Source of the DNA: Vreelandella andesensis
GTDB lineage: Bacteria > Pseudomonadota > Gammaproteobacteria > Pseudomonadales > Halomonadaceae
Assembly: GCF_003989795.1 (NCBI RefSeq)
Contig: NZ_RZHG01000027.1
Span: 62,001 to 126,000, forward strand
Length of the DNA: 64,000 nucleotides
Reading direction: 5' to 3'
Numbering within the stretch: position 1 is the first letter of the stretch; each line of letters starts with the position of its first letter. The notes below the pieces were generated by a model. That model was given only the letters and a program-made list of their open reading frames with translations, did not search any database and was not told where the DNA came from. Positions 36,179 to 45,336 of the stretch are shown here, in pieces. The position numbers and the translations under genes are program-made.

Positions 36179-38481
36179 GCTTGTAATGTATGTCGCAGCT
36201 GAGATTGCTCGTTAATCGCTGGCATTGTATCCGCGCGAGGTGAGGATAAACTGCGACCATAACTGGCGTGTCCGAGTAACGCATCTACCTGGGCATCAGA
36301 AACGTGGCTGCGAAGGTGGGTCGCGAGTGAGTGGCGGGTAACATTGCTCGGCCAGCCAGATAAATTCGGCAGGCTGAGAGCTGATAAATCGGACCATCTC
36401 ATGTCGCGAATCACAACTTGCTGGCCGCGTTTTGCTCGAAATAGCCATCCGGGGGTGTCCAATCGTCCGTTTCGCTGATCATCGATAACGACGCCGGCTG
36501 AGTTAGCAACGGAGATGAGTGACGCGTACCATCGCTGTAGCGAGCACAAACTGTTGCGAATACTAGTGAGCAGTGGAACTACTCGCGACTCGATCCCGCG
36601 TGCCGAGTCCTTATCATGAATCCATTGATGTTTTTTACCGATACGGTTTTCGCTGCTGGGTCCAATCGGGCGGGCTCCCGACGCGAGTTGCCACCCGAGC
36701 AGTTCATGCGCTGACACTAGCTGAGATAGACTGATTAATGCATCGATAGGAAACGGTTTTGTCAGCCACCATCCGCTCATTTGAGCGTGTGGTTCGCGCA
36801 TAACCTCACGAATCTTCTCAAAAATTGGTTGAAAAAATTCGGCTGACTGAGCGATCGCTGAACCAATCGTGGTTGGTGTGCTAAGAGTATTAATACTCGC
36901 TTTGATAGGCGAAATAAACTCAGTAATACCCAGGTGTTTCAGCGTTTTATTAAATAGTTGCTGACATTCAGCACGTTGCAGTTGGCGATATGCCGCTGGT
37001 GCTGCTAATCCCAGCCTAAACTGTCCCGATAGTGTGGCGGCTGACACGTCATCAATTGCGTGTGGTCGTCGATAGAGCCAGCTACTAGCACTCAAGCGGT
37101 TAGCCGTCGGCATAGTGCCTGGTTTGTTCTGAAAGTGTCTTTTTAGCTGACGATTAAGATGCCCCCGAGCGCCGCGAAAGGGGCGCTCATATAATTCTAA
37201 GCTATTGAAAAATTGAGCCATTCCGTGGGGGAGTGTAATTTTAACCCACTGGTTTTTTGGATTATTATGATACGCTGAGGGACCATCTAGCAGTCGGTAA
37301 CACAGCATACTCTCAGCGATACACCAATATGGGCGTTCATCTTCTTTATCGCTAGTGACGGCGTTGGCATGTTGACTGATGGTGAGTCGCATCAATCGCT
37401 GGGGTGGTAATCCGAGAGATAGCAATAAAATAGCGTACTGCTCTAGTGTTCTATCTAGCGGCAACCCCAAAATCTCATAGATAGTCTCATCCGTTAATCT
37501 AGCTAGATCGGTAACGGCCGCTAGCGACGAGGCCGGTGCGTGTCGGGTAAAACGGCGTACTAGTTGCTGGTCATCTGCCCGAGTGAGCATGTTAGGAGTT
37601 GATCGCTGGAGAGTAATCTCCTCACTCACCTCTTCAAGACCATTGTTTTTTTTATTGCGATTATTGTTTTGGACGATCTCCATTTCAACGCCAATAATGT
37701 CTCTTTGACCGACGCTTGAATCGTATTGGTCAGAAAGTTCGTTGCGAATTAAGATGCGTCGCGGCGAAGATACACTGGCTAGCATTGATAAATGTTGGTT
37801 ATGCCAGGGATCATTTTTAATAGTATTACTATTACTATTACTATTACGGGAGCCCTTGATCTGGTAGTTTCGTAATTGTTTCCCCGGACTAATCTTCTTT
37901 GTTGCTAACATGGTAAAGATGTCGACTTTTCCTTTTAAGCTATTTCTCTGTGCATATAAAGAATCACTATTAATAGCGTCAAGGAGCTTTTTTTCAATAG
38001 GCTCTTGGGTGCCAGTGATATTGTAATCAGACTTAAGGATGGCGCAAATAACATCTCTCGATGCGATCACGTGATCGTAAAATTTTCTTGGGGAAATTTT
38101 TTTATCTTTAGCTACGCTGGCGAATAAATGACTAAAATACCGTTTTGCTCTTATAGTAAAAGCGTTAGAGTTTCGTGGGAATTGGTGTCTGTTGGTTAGA
38201 GCATAGTAAACCGGGTAGTGAGTGCCGATTAACTGTGGCGCAGTGCGGCCAATCAGATTAGTTTTCTGTAATGCTATAATTGTCGAATTAAATTCACGTG
38301 CATGAATATCACTGGCATATAAAGCAGCTGCCGTTTCTAACGTCTCAAACGATAGGGGTGGTTGTGCGTAGCGAATAATATCATCGGCATATCGTTTCTC
38401 TATGGCCGAGAGAGATGATCTGTTCATAATCGACCACCATTCTTTACGAATTTCATCGGGGTAAGGTAATCCATTAAGCAT
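36121..38481 (-). CDS. Recombinase-like protein, 786 aa
   Basis: The C-terminal third carries tyrosine-recombinase features: WQLASGARPIGPSSE (first Arg), HDKDSARGIESRVVPLL (beta-hairpin Lys region), NVTRHSLATHL (His717 near the HxxR position) and ALLGHASYGRSL. A canonical nucleophile Tyr is not obvious after the LGH motif. It may be a non-catalytic partner of the 794-aa protein or use a displaced Tyr. The N-terminal half is Asn/Ser-rich and AT-rich in codon use, unlike the core genes. It is separated by three bases from the upstream 257-aa gene. Confidence 0.72.
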   Translation of the reverse strand: MLNGLPYPDEIRKEWWSIMNRSSLSAIEKRYADDIIRYAQPPLSFETLETAAALYASDIHAREFNSTIIALQKTNLIGRTAPQLIGTHYPVYYALTNRHQFPRNSNAFTIRAKRYFSHLFASVAKDKKISPRKFYDHVIASRDVICAILKSDYNITGTQEPIEKKLLDAINSDSLYAQRNSLKGKVDIFTMLATKKISPGKQLRNYQIKGSRNSNSNSNTIKNDPWHNQHLSMLASVSSPRRILIRNELSDQYDSSVGQRDIIGVEMEIVQNNNRNKKNNGLEEVSEEITLQRSTPNMLTRADDQQLVRRFTRHAPASSLAAVTDLARLTDETIYEILGLPLDRTLEQYAILLLSLGLPPQRLMRLTISQHANAVTSDKEDERPYWCIAESMLCYRLLDGPSAYHNNPKNQWVKITLPHGMAQFFNSLELYERPFRGARGHLNRQLKRHFQNKPGTMPTANRLSASSWLYRRPHAIDDVSAATLSGQFRLGLAAPAAYRQLQRAECQQLFNKTLKHLGITEFISPIKASINTLSTPTTIGSAIAQSAEFFQPIFEKIREVMREPHAQMSGWWLTKPFPIDALISLSQLVSAHELLGWQLASGARPIGPSSENRIGKKHQWIHDKDSARGIESRVVPLLTSIRNSLCSLQRWYASLISVANSAGVVIDDQRNGRLDTPGWLFRAKRGQQVVIRDMRWSDLSALSLPNLSGWPSNVTRHSLATHLRSHVSDAQVDALLGHASYGRSLSSPRADTMPAINEQSQLRHTLQAWLKTCGYQPLDWSHMPWN

Positions 38482-38484
38482 TTG

Positions 38485-39258
38485 TTATTTGTCCTTTTTA
38501 ATGGCATTAATTTCAGCTTTTTCGGCGGCACGTTTGATGTTGGATAACGTTTCTTTAATATCAATTGCTCTTTGTTCATTTCTTTTATTTCTAGCATTGC
38601 TTGAGAGCGAAGTTTGGTTGTTCGGTGCTGGGGTCATAATCGAATTATTAGGGTCGTTGCTTTTGTTAGTGTCTAATTGTAGGTTTCTTGTCTTCTTTTT
38701 AATGTGGCCTAGTTCGTGTGCGATTGAGCTATCAGAAAGATTGGCAAAGCTTAGTAATTTTTTTAAATGGCTTACAGATAGCTCATCACCATTGAGTAGT
38801 GTGTTTTCTATACACTCATTTAGAGCTGTGTTTTCAAAGATATCGTTTATAATTTTTTTCCAAATAAGGCGACCTTTCGAATCTTTCTTTGCGTAATTAA
38901 GCCGCTGAATGGGGCCGAAAAGAAATTTCGCAAGCATAATTAAATCACCATTAAGAGTTTTTTCGTCGATATAATAAACAATCAGGCTGCTGGGTAGATG
39001 AATGTTATTTTTTTGTGATTTTTTGCTAAATTTTAATTGTGCCTGTAATGACATTCTATTCACTAGTGACTGACCTCCACCCTCGTGAACCAATAAAATG
39101 GGAGGATGTGTCAGTAATATATTGTGATCGCCATTCAAGGCGGCACGCTGATAGTTTTGGTTTTCTGTCAGATTGAGCAGTTCTAGCGTTGATTGAGTCG
39201 CCATACGCGATTTAATGGTAAACGTGAGATTTGGTAATGGCTGTAGATATATGTCCAA
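38485..39258 (-). CDS. Uncharacterised 257-aa protein, first gene of the recombinase module
   Basis: Translation appears to start at TTG 39258, with AGGAG eight bases upstream. Residues 1-175 are mixed alpha/beta (PPILLVHEGGGQSLVNR, HLPSSLIVYYIDEKTLNGDLIMLAKFLFGP, split), followed by a charged, Asn-rich tail predicted to be helical (residues 225-257). No known family is recognised. It is among the most AT-rich genes of the window. Tight spacing to the 786-aa gene implies one transcript and a shared task, perhaps as an accessory like TnpC of Tn554. Confidence 0.68.
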   Translation of the reverse strand: MDIYLQPLPNLTFTIKSRMATQSTLELLNLTENQNYQRAALNGDHNILLTHPPILLVHEGGGQSLVNRMSLQAQLKFSKKSQKNNIHLPSSLIVYYIDEKTLNGDLIMLAKFLFGPIQRLNYAKKDSKGRLIWKKIINDIFENTALNECIENTLLNGDELSVSHLKKLLSFANLSDSSIAHELGHIKKKTRNLQLDTNKSNDPNNSIMTPAPNNQTSLSSNARNKRNEQRAIDIKETLSNIKRAAEKAEINAIKKDK

Positions 39259-40165
39259 AGTGTGCGCTCCTGCTGATTTTGTGGCTGCTTGACTGATAGT
39301 TGGGTGTGATTATCTGTGTGCCCCAGCCGCTAGGAGCGTTTTAAAAATTCAAGGCGGCAATCAGCGCACACCACCCATATAGCGGGCATGCGAATGCCAT
39401 TTCCCCAATGCTAAGCATCAGAAAAGTGGCGTTATAAATTAAAATCAGTAAGGTAAGCCCAGCACGGGAAGCCAAATTTAGTTAGGCAGTGGTGCTAAAG
39501 CGTTAATGATGAACAAGAGAGTCAATGCTACCTAAAACTCACCGCAACCACTCTCAGCCACAGCAATAGCTGACGTAACCCGCAGTCTGAGTAAGCATGC
39601 AGTAATGATGGGCAGTTAATGTTCATTTTTAGGAGTAGAAATGTGTTGAGGCCAGAGGCGTCCAAGAAATTTGGACGTGACTCCCATCGTATAGGCACAT
39701 TTATGTTGGGGGACTCAATTCACCCGATTTTTTAAAATGCCGAGTGAGAGCCGGTTAGAAAAGTGGGACATAATAGTAATCCGCACTTGGGTAGAATGCT
39801 GGTGTTCTCAATCAGCTGTTTAGCAATCAAGAACGTTAGCTAGCCTTTATGCTAACTCAGAATAAAGTACCAAGCCAAGTGTTTTTGTCCTGCAAATCTA
39901 AGCGTACATCGTGAAAAGCTCAGCGCGTTGTGATCCTGCCCAGTAACAGTGGGCACCCACTGTTCCACGCTTTACTAATCGATGCTTACCCAACAGCGCG
40001 TAAAGCATCGCCCACTCGAGGGTGTCGCGAAGGGCCCTGATATATCATGCTAGTTGTACGCTAACCGCTTTGAGCAAGCCAATGGGTAAGAATAAAAGCC
40101 AGTACTGCTTTCAGAAAGCCAATTTACGTTGTTTGACGCGCCTGCTGCCGGGCAGCTGGAGCGTT
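39259..40165. other. Gene-free stretch upstream of the recombinase module
   Basis: No coding frame is convincing over about 900 bp. The promoter for the minus-strand module should lie at 39260-39400. An inverted repeat GTCCAA-GAAAT-TTGGAC lies near 39659-39675, and GATGCTT...AAGCATC near 39982-40010. The 39990-40020 segment resembles 16140-16160 and may be an IS left end. No match to the other side of the module that could be an attachment site was found by eye. Confidence 0.45.
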
Positions 40166-40200
40166 AGCCAACGCCTGTTGCCTGTCAAACGGGGCGCCGT

Positions 40201-41289
40201 TTCCTGCGAGGTGACCCGGCGGCCCTCTTTATCGGCAACCGTTCAGTTAAAGCGCACCTTAAGCAGCTTGGCATCCAAATGCCGTTTGCTGTCGCCGACA
40301 TTCTAGATGCTCAGGACTGGCAATCTTTCGAAGCTCAGTATGCATCGACAGGCCGAGCACTCTATGCTCCGCGCTCCATGATGGGATTAATTCTCCATGG
40401 GGTGATGCAAGGCATTTCTTCTTTGCGAGGTATAGAACACCTGGCGCGTGTTGATGTGGCTTGCATGTGGGTCACCGGCGGCATTACCCCGGATCATGCC
40501 AATATCGGGCGTTTTATCGCGCGTCATGAACATCAACTGACGCACGGCTTCTTTGAAGCCGTTACCCGCACGGTTCTACATCGCATGGGGTCAAAGAGTG
40601 ATCGGTTGGCGGGAGATGGCACGGTGATTGAGGCCGCCTGTTCGCATTACCGGCACCTCAAAGCAGAAGCGGTAAATGCCTGGGTGCAACAGGCAGAGCA
40701 GGAGGTTGAAAAAGCCGTTACCCATAACAACGCGCCTGCAGAGCAGGCAGCCCATAAGCTGGAACAAGCCCACCATTGCTAGAAAGTACTCCATGAACGT
40801 CAGCAAGCTCGTCGGAAATGGGGAAAATCAGAGGAAAGCTTAAAAGTAAGCTCGACCGAGCCCAAGGCTGCCATACAGAAGCAAAAGCGAGGGCGTAGGT
40901 TTGCAGCGGCCTACACGCCTTCGGTTCTTGCCAATGAACACCGTGTGATTATCGCTTATGTCGTTGATGTCATGTCTGAGACACGCGTAATGCCGACCTT
41001 ACTTAATCAAAGTGACTGTGTGGTACCTAGCCAACAGCGTCAGCTGTTATTGGATACGGGATATTTTACCGATAGCGTCATCCATCAGGCACTGGCACGC
41101 GATATCGATTTATTGTGTTCTCCAAAGAAAAGTACGATGGGCGCACCTTATCATAAAAAACAATTTCACTACGATGAACAAGCCGATGTTTACCATTGCC
41201 CTGCAGGGGAACGTCTTCACCGTATCAGCCATATCCAAAAGTCAGAGCATTCCCGCGAGGCTTCACCACACGCGTTTTGCGATGAATAA
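40201..41289 (+). pseudogene. IS1182-family transposase remnant
   Basis: The frame reads GDPAALFIGNRSVKAHLKQLGIQMPF, then SMMGLILHGVMQGISSLRGIEHLARVDVACMWVTGGITPDHANIGRF, and AGDGTVIEAACSHY with the first catalytic Asp, typical of IS1182 transposases. An in-frame TAG at 40780-40782 interrupts it. The same frame resumes (KVLHERQQARRKWGKSEE) through YVVDVMSETRVMPTLL, DTGYFTDSV and YHCPAGERLHR to 41289. The C-terminus is missing, so the gene is dead by both a nonsense change and truncation. Confidence 0.82.
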
Positions 41290-41439
41290 CTGTTGGTGGC
41301 ACAAGCAAGGCTTCCGTGGTGTACGCTTTTATATGGATCGGTGGTTTGTGAACACTTGACCAACCGCCGTGGTACGTATGTGGAGTCCTCCTCGTTAGCA
41401 AGCATGGGGCACGATCGGCGTTAGGTACGACTGCACATG

Positions 41440-41706
41440 TATGACGTAGGGTTTGACGAACTGTGCGGCGATCAGTTTGACGTGATAACCGCGTGCCTGC
41501 AGCTCACACGCCCAGTGGTGGGCGGAGGCACACGCCTCCATGCCGATCACGCCGATCACGGTCCCCGTGGGGGGGCGCTTGACGATGGCATCAAGCCATT
41601 TGTCGCGCTTGTACTTACCGCGCCACTCGACCTGGTCATGACAATAGACGCCGTGAACATGAAAGACGGATTTAGCAATATCGACGCCACCGCGTGAAAT
41701 GCTCAT
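41440..41706 (-). pseudogene. IS110-family transposase, N-terminal fragment
   Basis: The minus strand reads SRGGVDIAKSVFHVHGVY (first DEDD acid), GVIGMEACASAHHWACELQ with the Glu motif, and VKLIAAQFVKPYV, after which homology stops near 41445. IS110 enzymes work with a bridge RNA encoded in the element's non-coding end. The end upstream of this start (41707-41800) could hold its remains. Confidence 0.83.
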
Positions 41707-41803
41707 GGGGTGCTCTCCTCAGCTGGTGACCTCACCCTCTCAGTATGGCGCATGGCGACGACTTGGGTGAAAAGGGCTCCATCCCATTGGATCCATACGC
41801 CAG

Positions 41804-41839
41804 GTGGTGTATGCGGACGGGGGCTAGCTCCCCGCCGAC
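41804..41839 (+). repeat. REP-like hairpin, copy B
   Basis: Second copy of the 36-bp hairpin at 13172-13207, lying between the IS110 fragment and the O-antigen ligase remnant. IS110/IS1111 elements are known to insert in REP sequences in other gammaproteobacteria, which fits its place here. Confidence 0.65.
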
Positions 41840-41856
41840 ACGGTCGAGTTCGATCA

Positions 41857-42021
41857 ATTGCTACCGCGAGAGTGTTGCTCCTGGGCATCTTTATCAATTT
41901 TGGCCTGTCCCAAGCGTTCCTGACTCATAGCAGCGGCGTGATAATGTATGCTTTTTTACTAGTTTCGTTTTGGGGTATCTATGCAAATCTTACGAGGGTA
42001 GGAGTTAATGCTAATGGTTAA
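41857..42021 (+). pseudogene. 3' remnant of a second O-antigen ligase gene
   Basis: The frame reads ARVLLLGIFINFGLSQAFL, then THSSGVIMYAFLLVSFWG, to a stop at 42019-42021. It closely matches the end of the ligase/polymerase at 27.5-28.7 kb (VLLPVAYINFGLSQAFL and AHNSGVMMYAFLLAVLWG). Only about 50 residues remain; the 5' part has been replaced by ISs. The differences show it was a paralogue and not a recent copy. Confidence 0.82.
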
Positions 42022-42232
42022 AATTAATTGTTAAATCATTGATCCCGTGCTGAAAAAAGTAAGCTTTCACAAGGCTATCTCTCTTTATGTTCGTCAATGT
42101 TAATGTAGCAAAATTTAATAAATAGATTGTATAGGGTTTGTCAACGTAGAGCCTTACCATTTAATCCCTTACAATGGCATCGCTTCAATAGTACAGGTTA
42201 ACCATTTTTTAAATCCGCACAGCGTAGGGCAA

Positions 42233-42271
42233 GGGAATGCGTCCGTTATAATCCCTGGGCGGTAGCGTGCC
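42233..42271 (+). promoter_or_regulatory. ops/JUMPStart-like element of the capsule operon
   Basis: GGCGGTAGCGTGC (42258-42270) is the classic ops core bound by RfaH. The preceding GGGAATGCGTCCGT is shared with the orphan copy at 15950. The first gene starts only 20 bp later and has a poor Shine-Dalgarno, which fits RfaH-assisted ribosome loading. The true promoter should lie upstream in the AT-rich 42020-42230 segment; a TATAAT at 42247 overlaps the leader and is not conserved in the other copy. Confidence 0.8.
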
Positions 42272-42289
42272 TTTTTACTGGAAATTATC

Positions 42290-42715
42290 ATGTCAAATAC
42301 TCAATTTTCTCTAACGCGGTCAGCTCGCATGCTGTTGTCCGCGTTAAGCGTTGCCGTAGTAAGCGGCTGTGCTACCTACCCCAATAGCACACAGCAACAA
42401 GCCCAATACGTGTTGAATACCGACTCAGCCAAATTGCTGAGTGACGACAACCTCAACGGCTTTTTATCCCAAGCACCCGCCGGTGCCGTTATTAATCTTG
42501 CGCGTAGCCCATGGGGCGATAACGTTGAAGTCATTGCTGATGCCCCTTATCTAGCGGCGAGCGGCAGAGAATGCCGGCAGCTGCGGGTAGTAGAAGCAGG
42601 AAGTGGCGCTGCCCGCACCGCACTCACCTGCGAAACTCCTAACGGCTGGGTTAATCAGCGGGTGCTGAGTCAAAGCACCTCCGTTACATCCACTGCAGCA
42701 CAAGGGCGCTACTAA
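42290..42715 (+). CDS. Small lipoprotein of the capsule locus
   Basis: The 141-aa product has a signal peptide ending in the lipobox VSGC (Cys27) followed by ATYPNST. The mature part is about 115 residues and ends with a Ser/Thr-rich tail; a motif RECRQLRVVE with a second Cys (LTCETPNGW) could form a disulfide. It is the first gene after the ops element and shares one base with the Wza-type gene, so it probably assists the export channel. The family is not recognised by name. Confidence 0.75.
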   Translation: MSNTQFSLTRSARMLLSALSVAVVSGCATYPNSTQQQAQYVLNTDSAKLLSDDNLNGFLSQAPAGAVINLARSPWGDNVEVIADAPYLAASGRECRQLRVVEAGSGAARTALTCETPNGWVNQRVLSQSTSVTSTAAQGRY

Positions 42716-44439
42716 TGAACGCTATTCGTCTTCTTAAACGGCTTTCGTTTAAACGCCCCCTAGCCGTTGTATCTTTTATTGTGGTCAGTAGTGCCATGAG
42801 TAGTGCGGGTTGGGCGCAAAGCATTAGCTTGCCTAATACTATTTTGCCAGAAGAGCAGGCCCGCGAGCAGCAAGAACAGGTAGATGACACGCCCCGTGCA
42901 GATTGGCGTAGCGGTACTTACGGGCCCGTCAGCGCACAGCCGCAAAATCCTAATGCGCTACCGCCTTTCGGTGCCAATCTTTTTAGCGGTGGTTTTCGTG
43001 GTGCGATGGGCGATGGCTTGAACGCTAGCTACCAAGTAAAACCCGGCGATCAAATTACCGTTCGTGTCTGGGGCGCATTTGAGTTTGAAAAAGTGCTGCC
43101 CGTGGATGCCCAAGGCAATATCTTTATACCTGGTTCTGGCCCGTTAAATGTAGAAGGCCAAAACAGCCAGCAAGTAGAAAGCAGTGTACGCGGTGCCATT
43201 ATGTCGGTGTATCCAGAAAACGTACAGGTCTACACCAACGTACAGGGCGTTCAACCCGTTGCCGTTTTCGTGACGGGCTATGTTGAAAATCCTGGCCGCT
43301 TCGCAGGCACGCCAAACGATTCAGTGCTCTATTTTCTTGATCAAGCTGGCGGCATCGACCAAGACTTGGGCAGCTATCGACAAATTCGCGTAATGCGTAA
43401 CGACCGCACTGTTGTAACCGTCGATCTCTACGACTTTCTTATCAATGGCTCTATTGCCCGCCCGCAGTTTCAAGACGGCGATACCATTGTGGTTGAAGAA
43501 CGTGGTCCCGCGATTGCAGTGGGTGGCGATGTCCACCGTGAACATCGTTATGAATTACTGGGAAACCAGTTAAGTGGTGCTGAACTCGTTAACCTAGCGC
43601 GGTTGAGAAGCGGAGTTTCCCATGTGCTTCTGCGCGGTAACCGGGAAGATGGGCCCATTGCACAATACTTCCCGATTGATATGTTCTATGGTCAGACCAT
43701 TCGCAGCGGCGATGACGTGTTGTTCAGCGCAGACAAGCGCAGCGAAACCATCGTGGTTGAAATAGAAGGGAGCTACTATGGGCCTTCACGTTACGCGCTA
43801 CCTCGCGATGCTCGCTTAAGTGAACTACTAGATGCTATCCCAGTGCCGGAAAACATGACCGCGGTACAAAGTATTTCGCTGCAGCGTGAAAGTGTTAGGC
43901 AGCAACAAAAGCAGTCGATGGAAGATAGCTTGCGTCGTTTAGAAACGACGTACTTAAGCGCCGAATCCAGAACTAACGAAGAAGCGCAAATTCGTGCCCA
44001 AGAAGCCGAACTGATTCAAAACTTTATTGAGCGCGCCCGCGAGCTAGAGCCCAGCGGCCGTTTGGTGGTTGCCTACAACGACCGCATTTCTGATATTCGT
44101 TTGCAAGATGGCGATGTCATCACTATTCCTGAATTAAGCGATTCCATGCTTATCAGCGGTGAAGTGCTAGTGCCCCAGGCAGCGGTGTTCCGTCCGGGTA
44201 TGAACGTGATTGACTACATCGAAAGTGCCGGTGGCTTTACTAACCGCGCTGATGAAAATCATATCCTAGTGGTTCGTCAGAATGGTGCGGTAGAAAACGC
44301 CCGCAACGTCAATCTGCGCCCAGGTGATGAAATTCTTGTCATGCCCGCCGCACCTACCCACAACCTACAGCTAGCCTCTACGCTGACGCAGATCCTATTC
44401 CAAATCGCCGTCGCCACCCGCGTCGCAGTTGATTTGTAA
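42715..44439 (+). CDS. Polysaccharide export outer-membrane protein (Wza/KpsD type)
   Basis: A signal peptide (to about AGWAQ, residue 35) precedes a polysaccharide-export domain (YQVKPGDQITVRVWGAFEFE, SGPLNVEGQNSQQVESSVR). Several SLBB repeats follow (VFVTGYVENPGRFAGTPNDSVLYFLDQAGG; LISGEVLVPQAAVFRPGMNVIDYIESAGGF). No lipobox Cys is present, so it is more like KpsD than lipidated Wza. It forms the periplasmic or outer-membrane conduit for capsule. A helical insertion lies near residues 400-440. Confidence 0.92.
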   Translation: MNAIRLLKRLSFKRPLAVVSFIVVSSAMSSAGWAQSISLPNTILPEEQAREQQEQVDDTPRADWRSGTYGPVSAQPQNPNALPPFGANLFSGGFRGAMGDGLNASYQVKPGDQITVRVWGAFEFEKVLPVDAQGNIFIPGSGPLNVEGQNSQQVESSVRGAIMSVYPENVQVYTNVQGVQPVAVFVTGYVENPGRFAGTPNDSVLYFLDQAGGIDQDLGSYRQIRVMRNDRTVVTVDLYDFLINGSIARPQFQDGDTIVVEERGPAIAVGGDVHREHRYELLGNQLSGAELVNLARLRSGVSHVLLRGNREDGPIAQYFPIDMFYGQTIRSGDDVLFSADKRSETIVVEIEGSYYGPSRYALPRDARLSELLDAIPVPENMTAVQSISLQRESVRQQQKQSMEDSLRRLETTYLSAESRTNEEAQIRAQEAELIQNFIERARELEPSGRLVVAYNDRISDIRLQDGDVITIPELSDSMLISGEVLVPQAAVFRPGMNVIDYIESAGGFTNRADENHILVVRQNGAVENARNVNLRPGDEILVMPAAPTHNLQLASTLTQILFQIAVATRVAVDL

Positions 44440-44442
44440 ATA

Positions 44443-44510
44443 GTGAAGTGTGAGGTGTGAGGGGTAATACCACTGACACCTCACAACTCACGCCTCACAT
44501 CTCACTTATT
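44443..44510. repeat. TGAGG/CCTCA inverted repeat tract
   Basis: GTGAAGTGTGAGGTGTGAGG on the left faces ACCTCACAACTCACGCCTCA on the right, able to form a long imperfect hairpin in the gap between the export protein and the permease genes. Similar tracts occur at 46.9 kb and inside rmlB. Confidence 0.7.
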
Positions 44511-44523
44511 TAAAAGTAGAGCT

Positions 44524-45333
44524 ATGGCAAATGTAAAAAGCGCGCCGAAGGGCGCCCGCACGCCTTGGCAAGTTACCCGCAGCGTTTGGTACGCCATGTT
44601 CGTGCGCGAGGCACTCTCGCGCACGATGGGTGACCGCATGGGCTGGTTCTGGATGATATTTGAACCCGTCGCCTTCGTAGGAATTATGATTGCGGTTCGC
44701 AGCTTTATTCGCGGTGATCGATTTATCGCAAATGCTGACTTTATACCTTGGCTAATCGCGGGTTTATTAGGGTTTACCCTAGTACGTGAAGGCATGATGC
44801 GCGGAATGGGGGCAATTGATGGTAACAAGGCTCTCTTTGCTTACCGGCAAGTGCAACCGATTGACCCAGTATTAGTGCGTAATTTTCTGGAAGGTGCGCT
44901 ACGTAGTTTGGTATTTCTGATCTTTATTGGTGGCGGACTAATGCTGGGTTTGGATATGTACCCAGATAACGGCATCCGTGCAATTGCCGCCTGGTTATCA
45001 CTCTGGAGCCTAGGCCTAGGGGCTGGATTAGTTACTTCAGTGGCAGCAACATTAGTTCCTGAAATAGGCGTAATCATTCGCATGATTTCGCTGCCCTTAT
45101 TAATTGTTTCTGGCGTTATTTTACCGCTCAATAGCCTGCCTCACTGGCTGCTGGAATACCTAATGTGGAACCCGATCCCTCATGGGTTAGAAACACTTCG
45201 TTTGGGCTTTTTTGAAAACTATCAGGTGGTTCACGGCACCAGCATGCTTTATATGTGGTTGTTCACTTTCACGTTAATTTCGCTAGGGCTACTGATGCAC
45301 CTGCGCTTTGTTGATAAGTTAAAGGCAAAATAA
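44524..45333 (+). CDS. Capsule ABC-2 exporter permease (KpsM-like)
   Basis: Six membrane helices in 269 residues and the ABC-2 pattern FVREALSRTMGDRMGWFWMIFEP at the N-terminus identify the permease subunit of a capsule or O-antigen exporter. The C-terminal LPLLIVSGVILPLNSLPHWLLEYLMWNPIPHGLE is the usual closing region. It pairs with the ATPase at 47.0 kb and the KpsE-like protein immediately downstream (3-bp gap). Confidence 0.92.
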   Translation: MANVKSAPKGARTPWQVTRSVWYAMFVREALSRTMGDRMGWFWMIFEPVAFVGIMIAVRSFIRGDRFIANADFIPWLIAGLLGFTLVREGMMRGMGAIDGNKALFAYRQVQPIDPVLVRNFLEGALRSLVFLIFIGGGLMLGLDMYPDNGIRAIAAWLSLWSLGLGAGLVTSVAATLVPEIGVIIRMISLPLLIVSGVILPLNSLPHWLLEYLMWNPIPHGLETLRLGFFENYQVVHGTSMLYMWLFTFTLISLGLLMHLRFVDKLKAK

Positions 45334-45336
45334 TTC

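Noticed and set aside
42247..42252. TATAAT as the capsule promoter -10 box
   Set aside because: It overlaps the ops leader, which must itself be transcribed, lacks a -35 partner and is not conserved in the copy at 15.95 kb.
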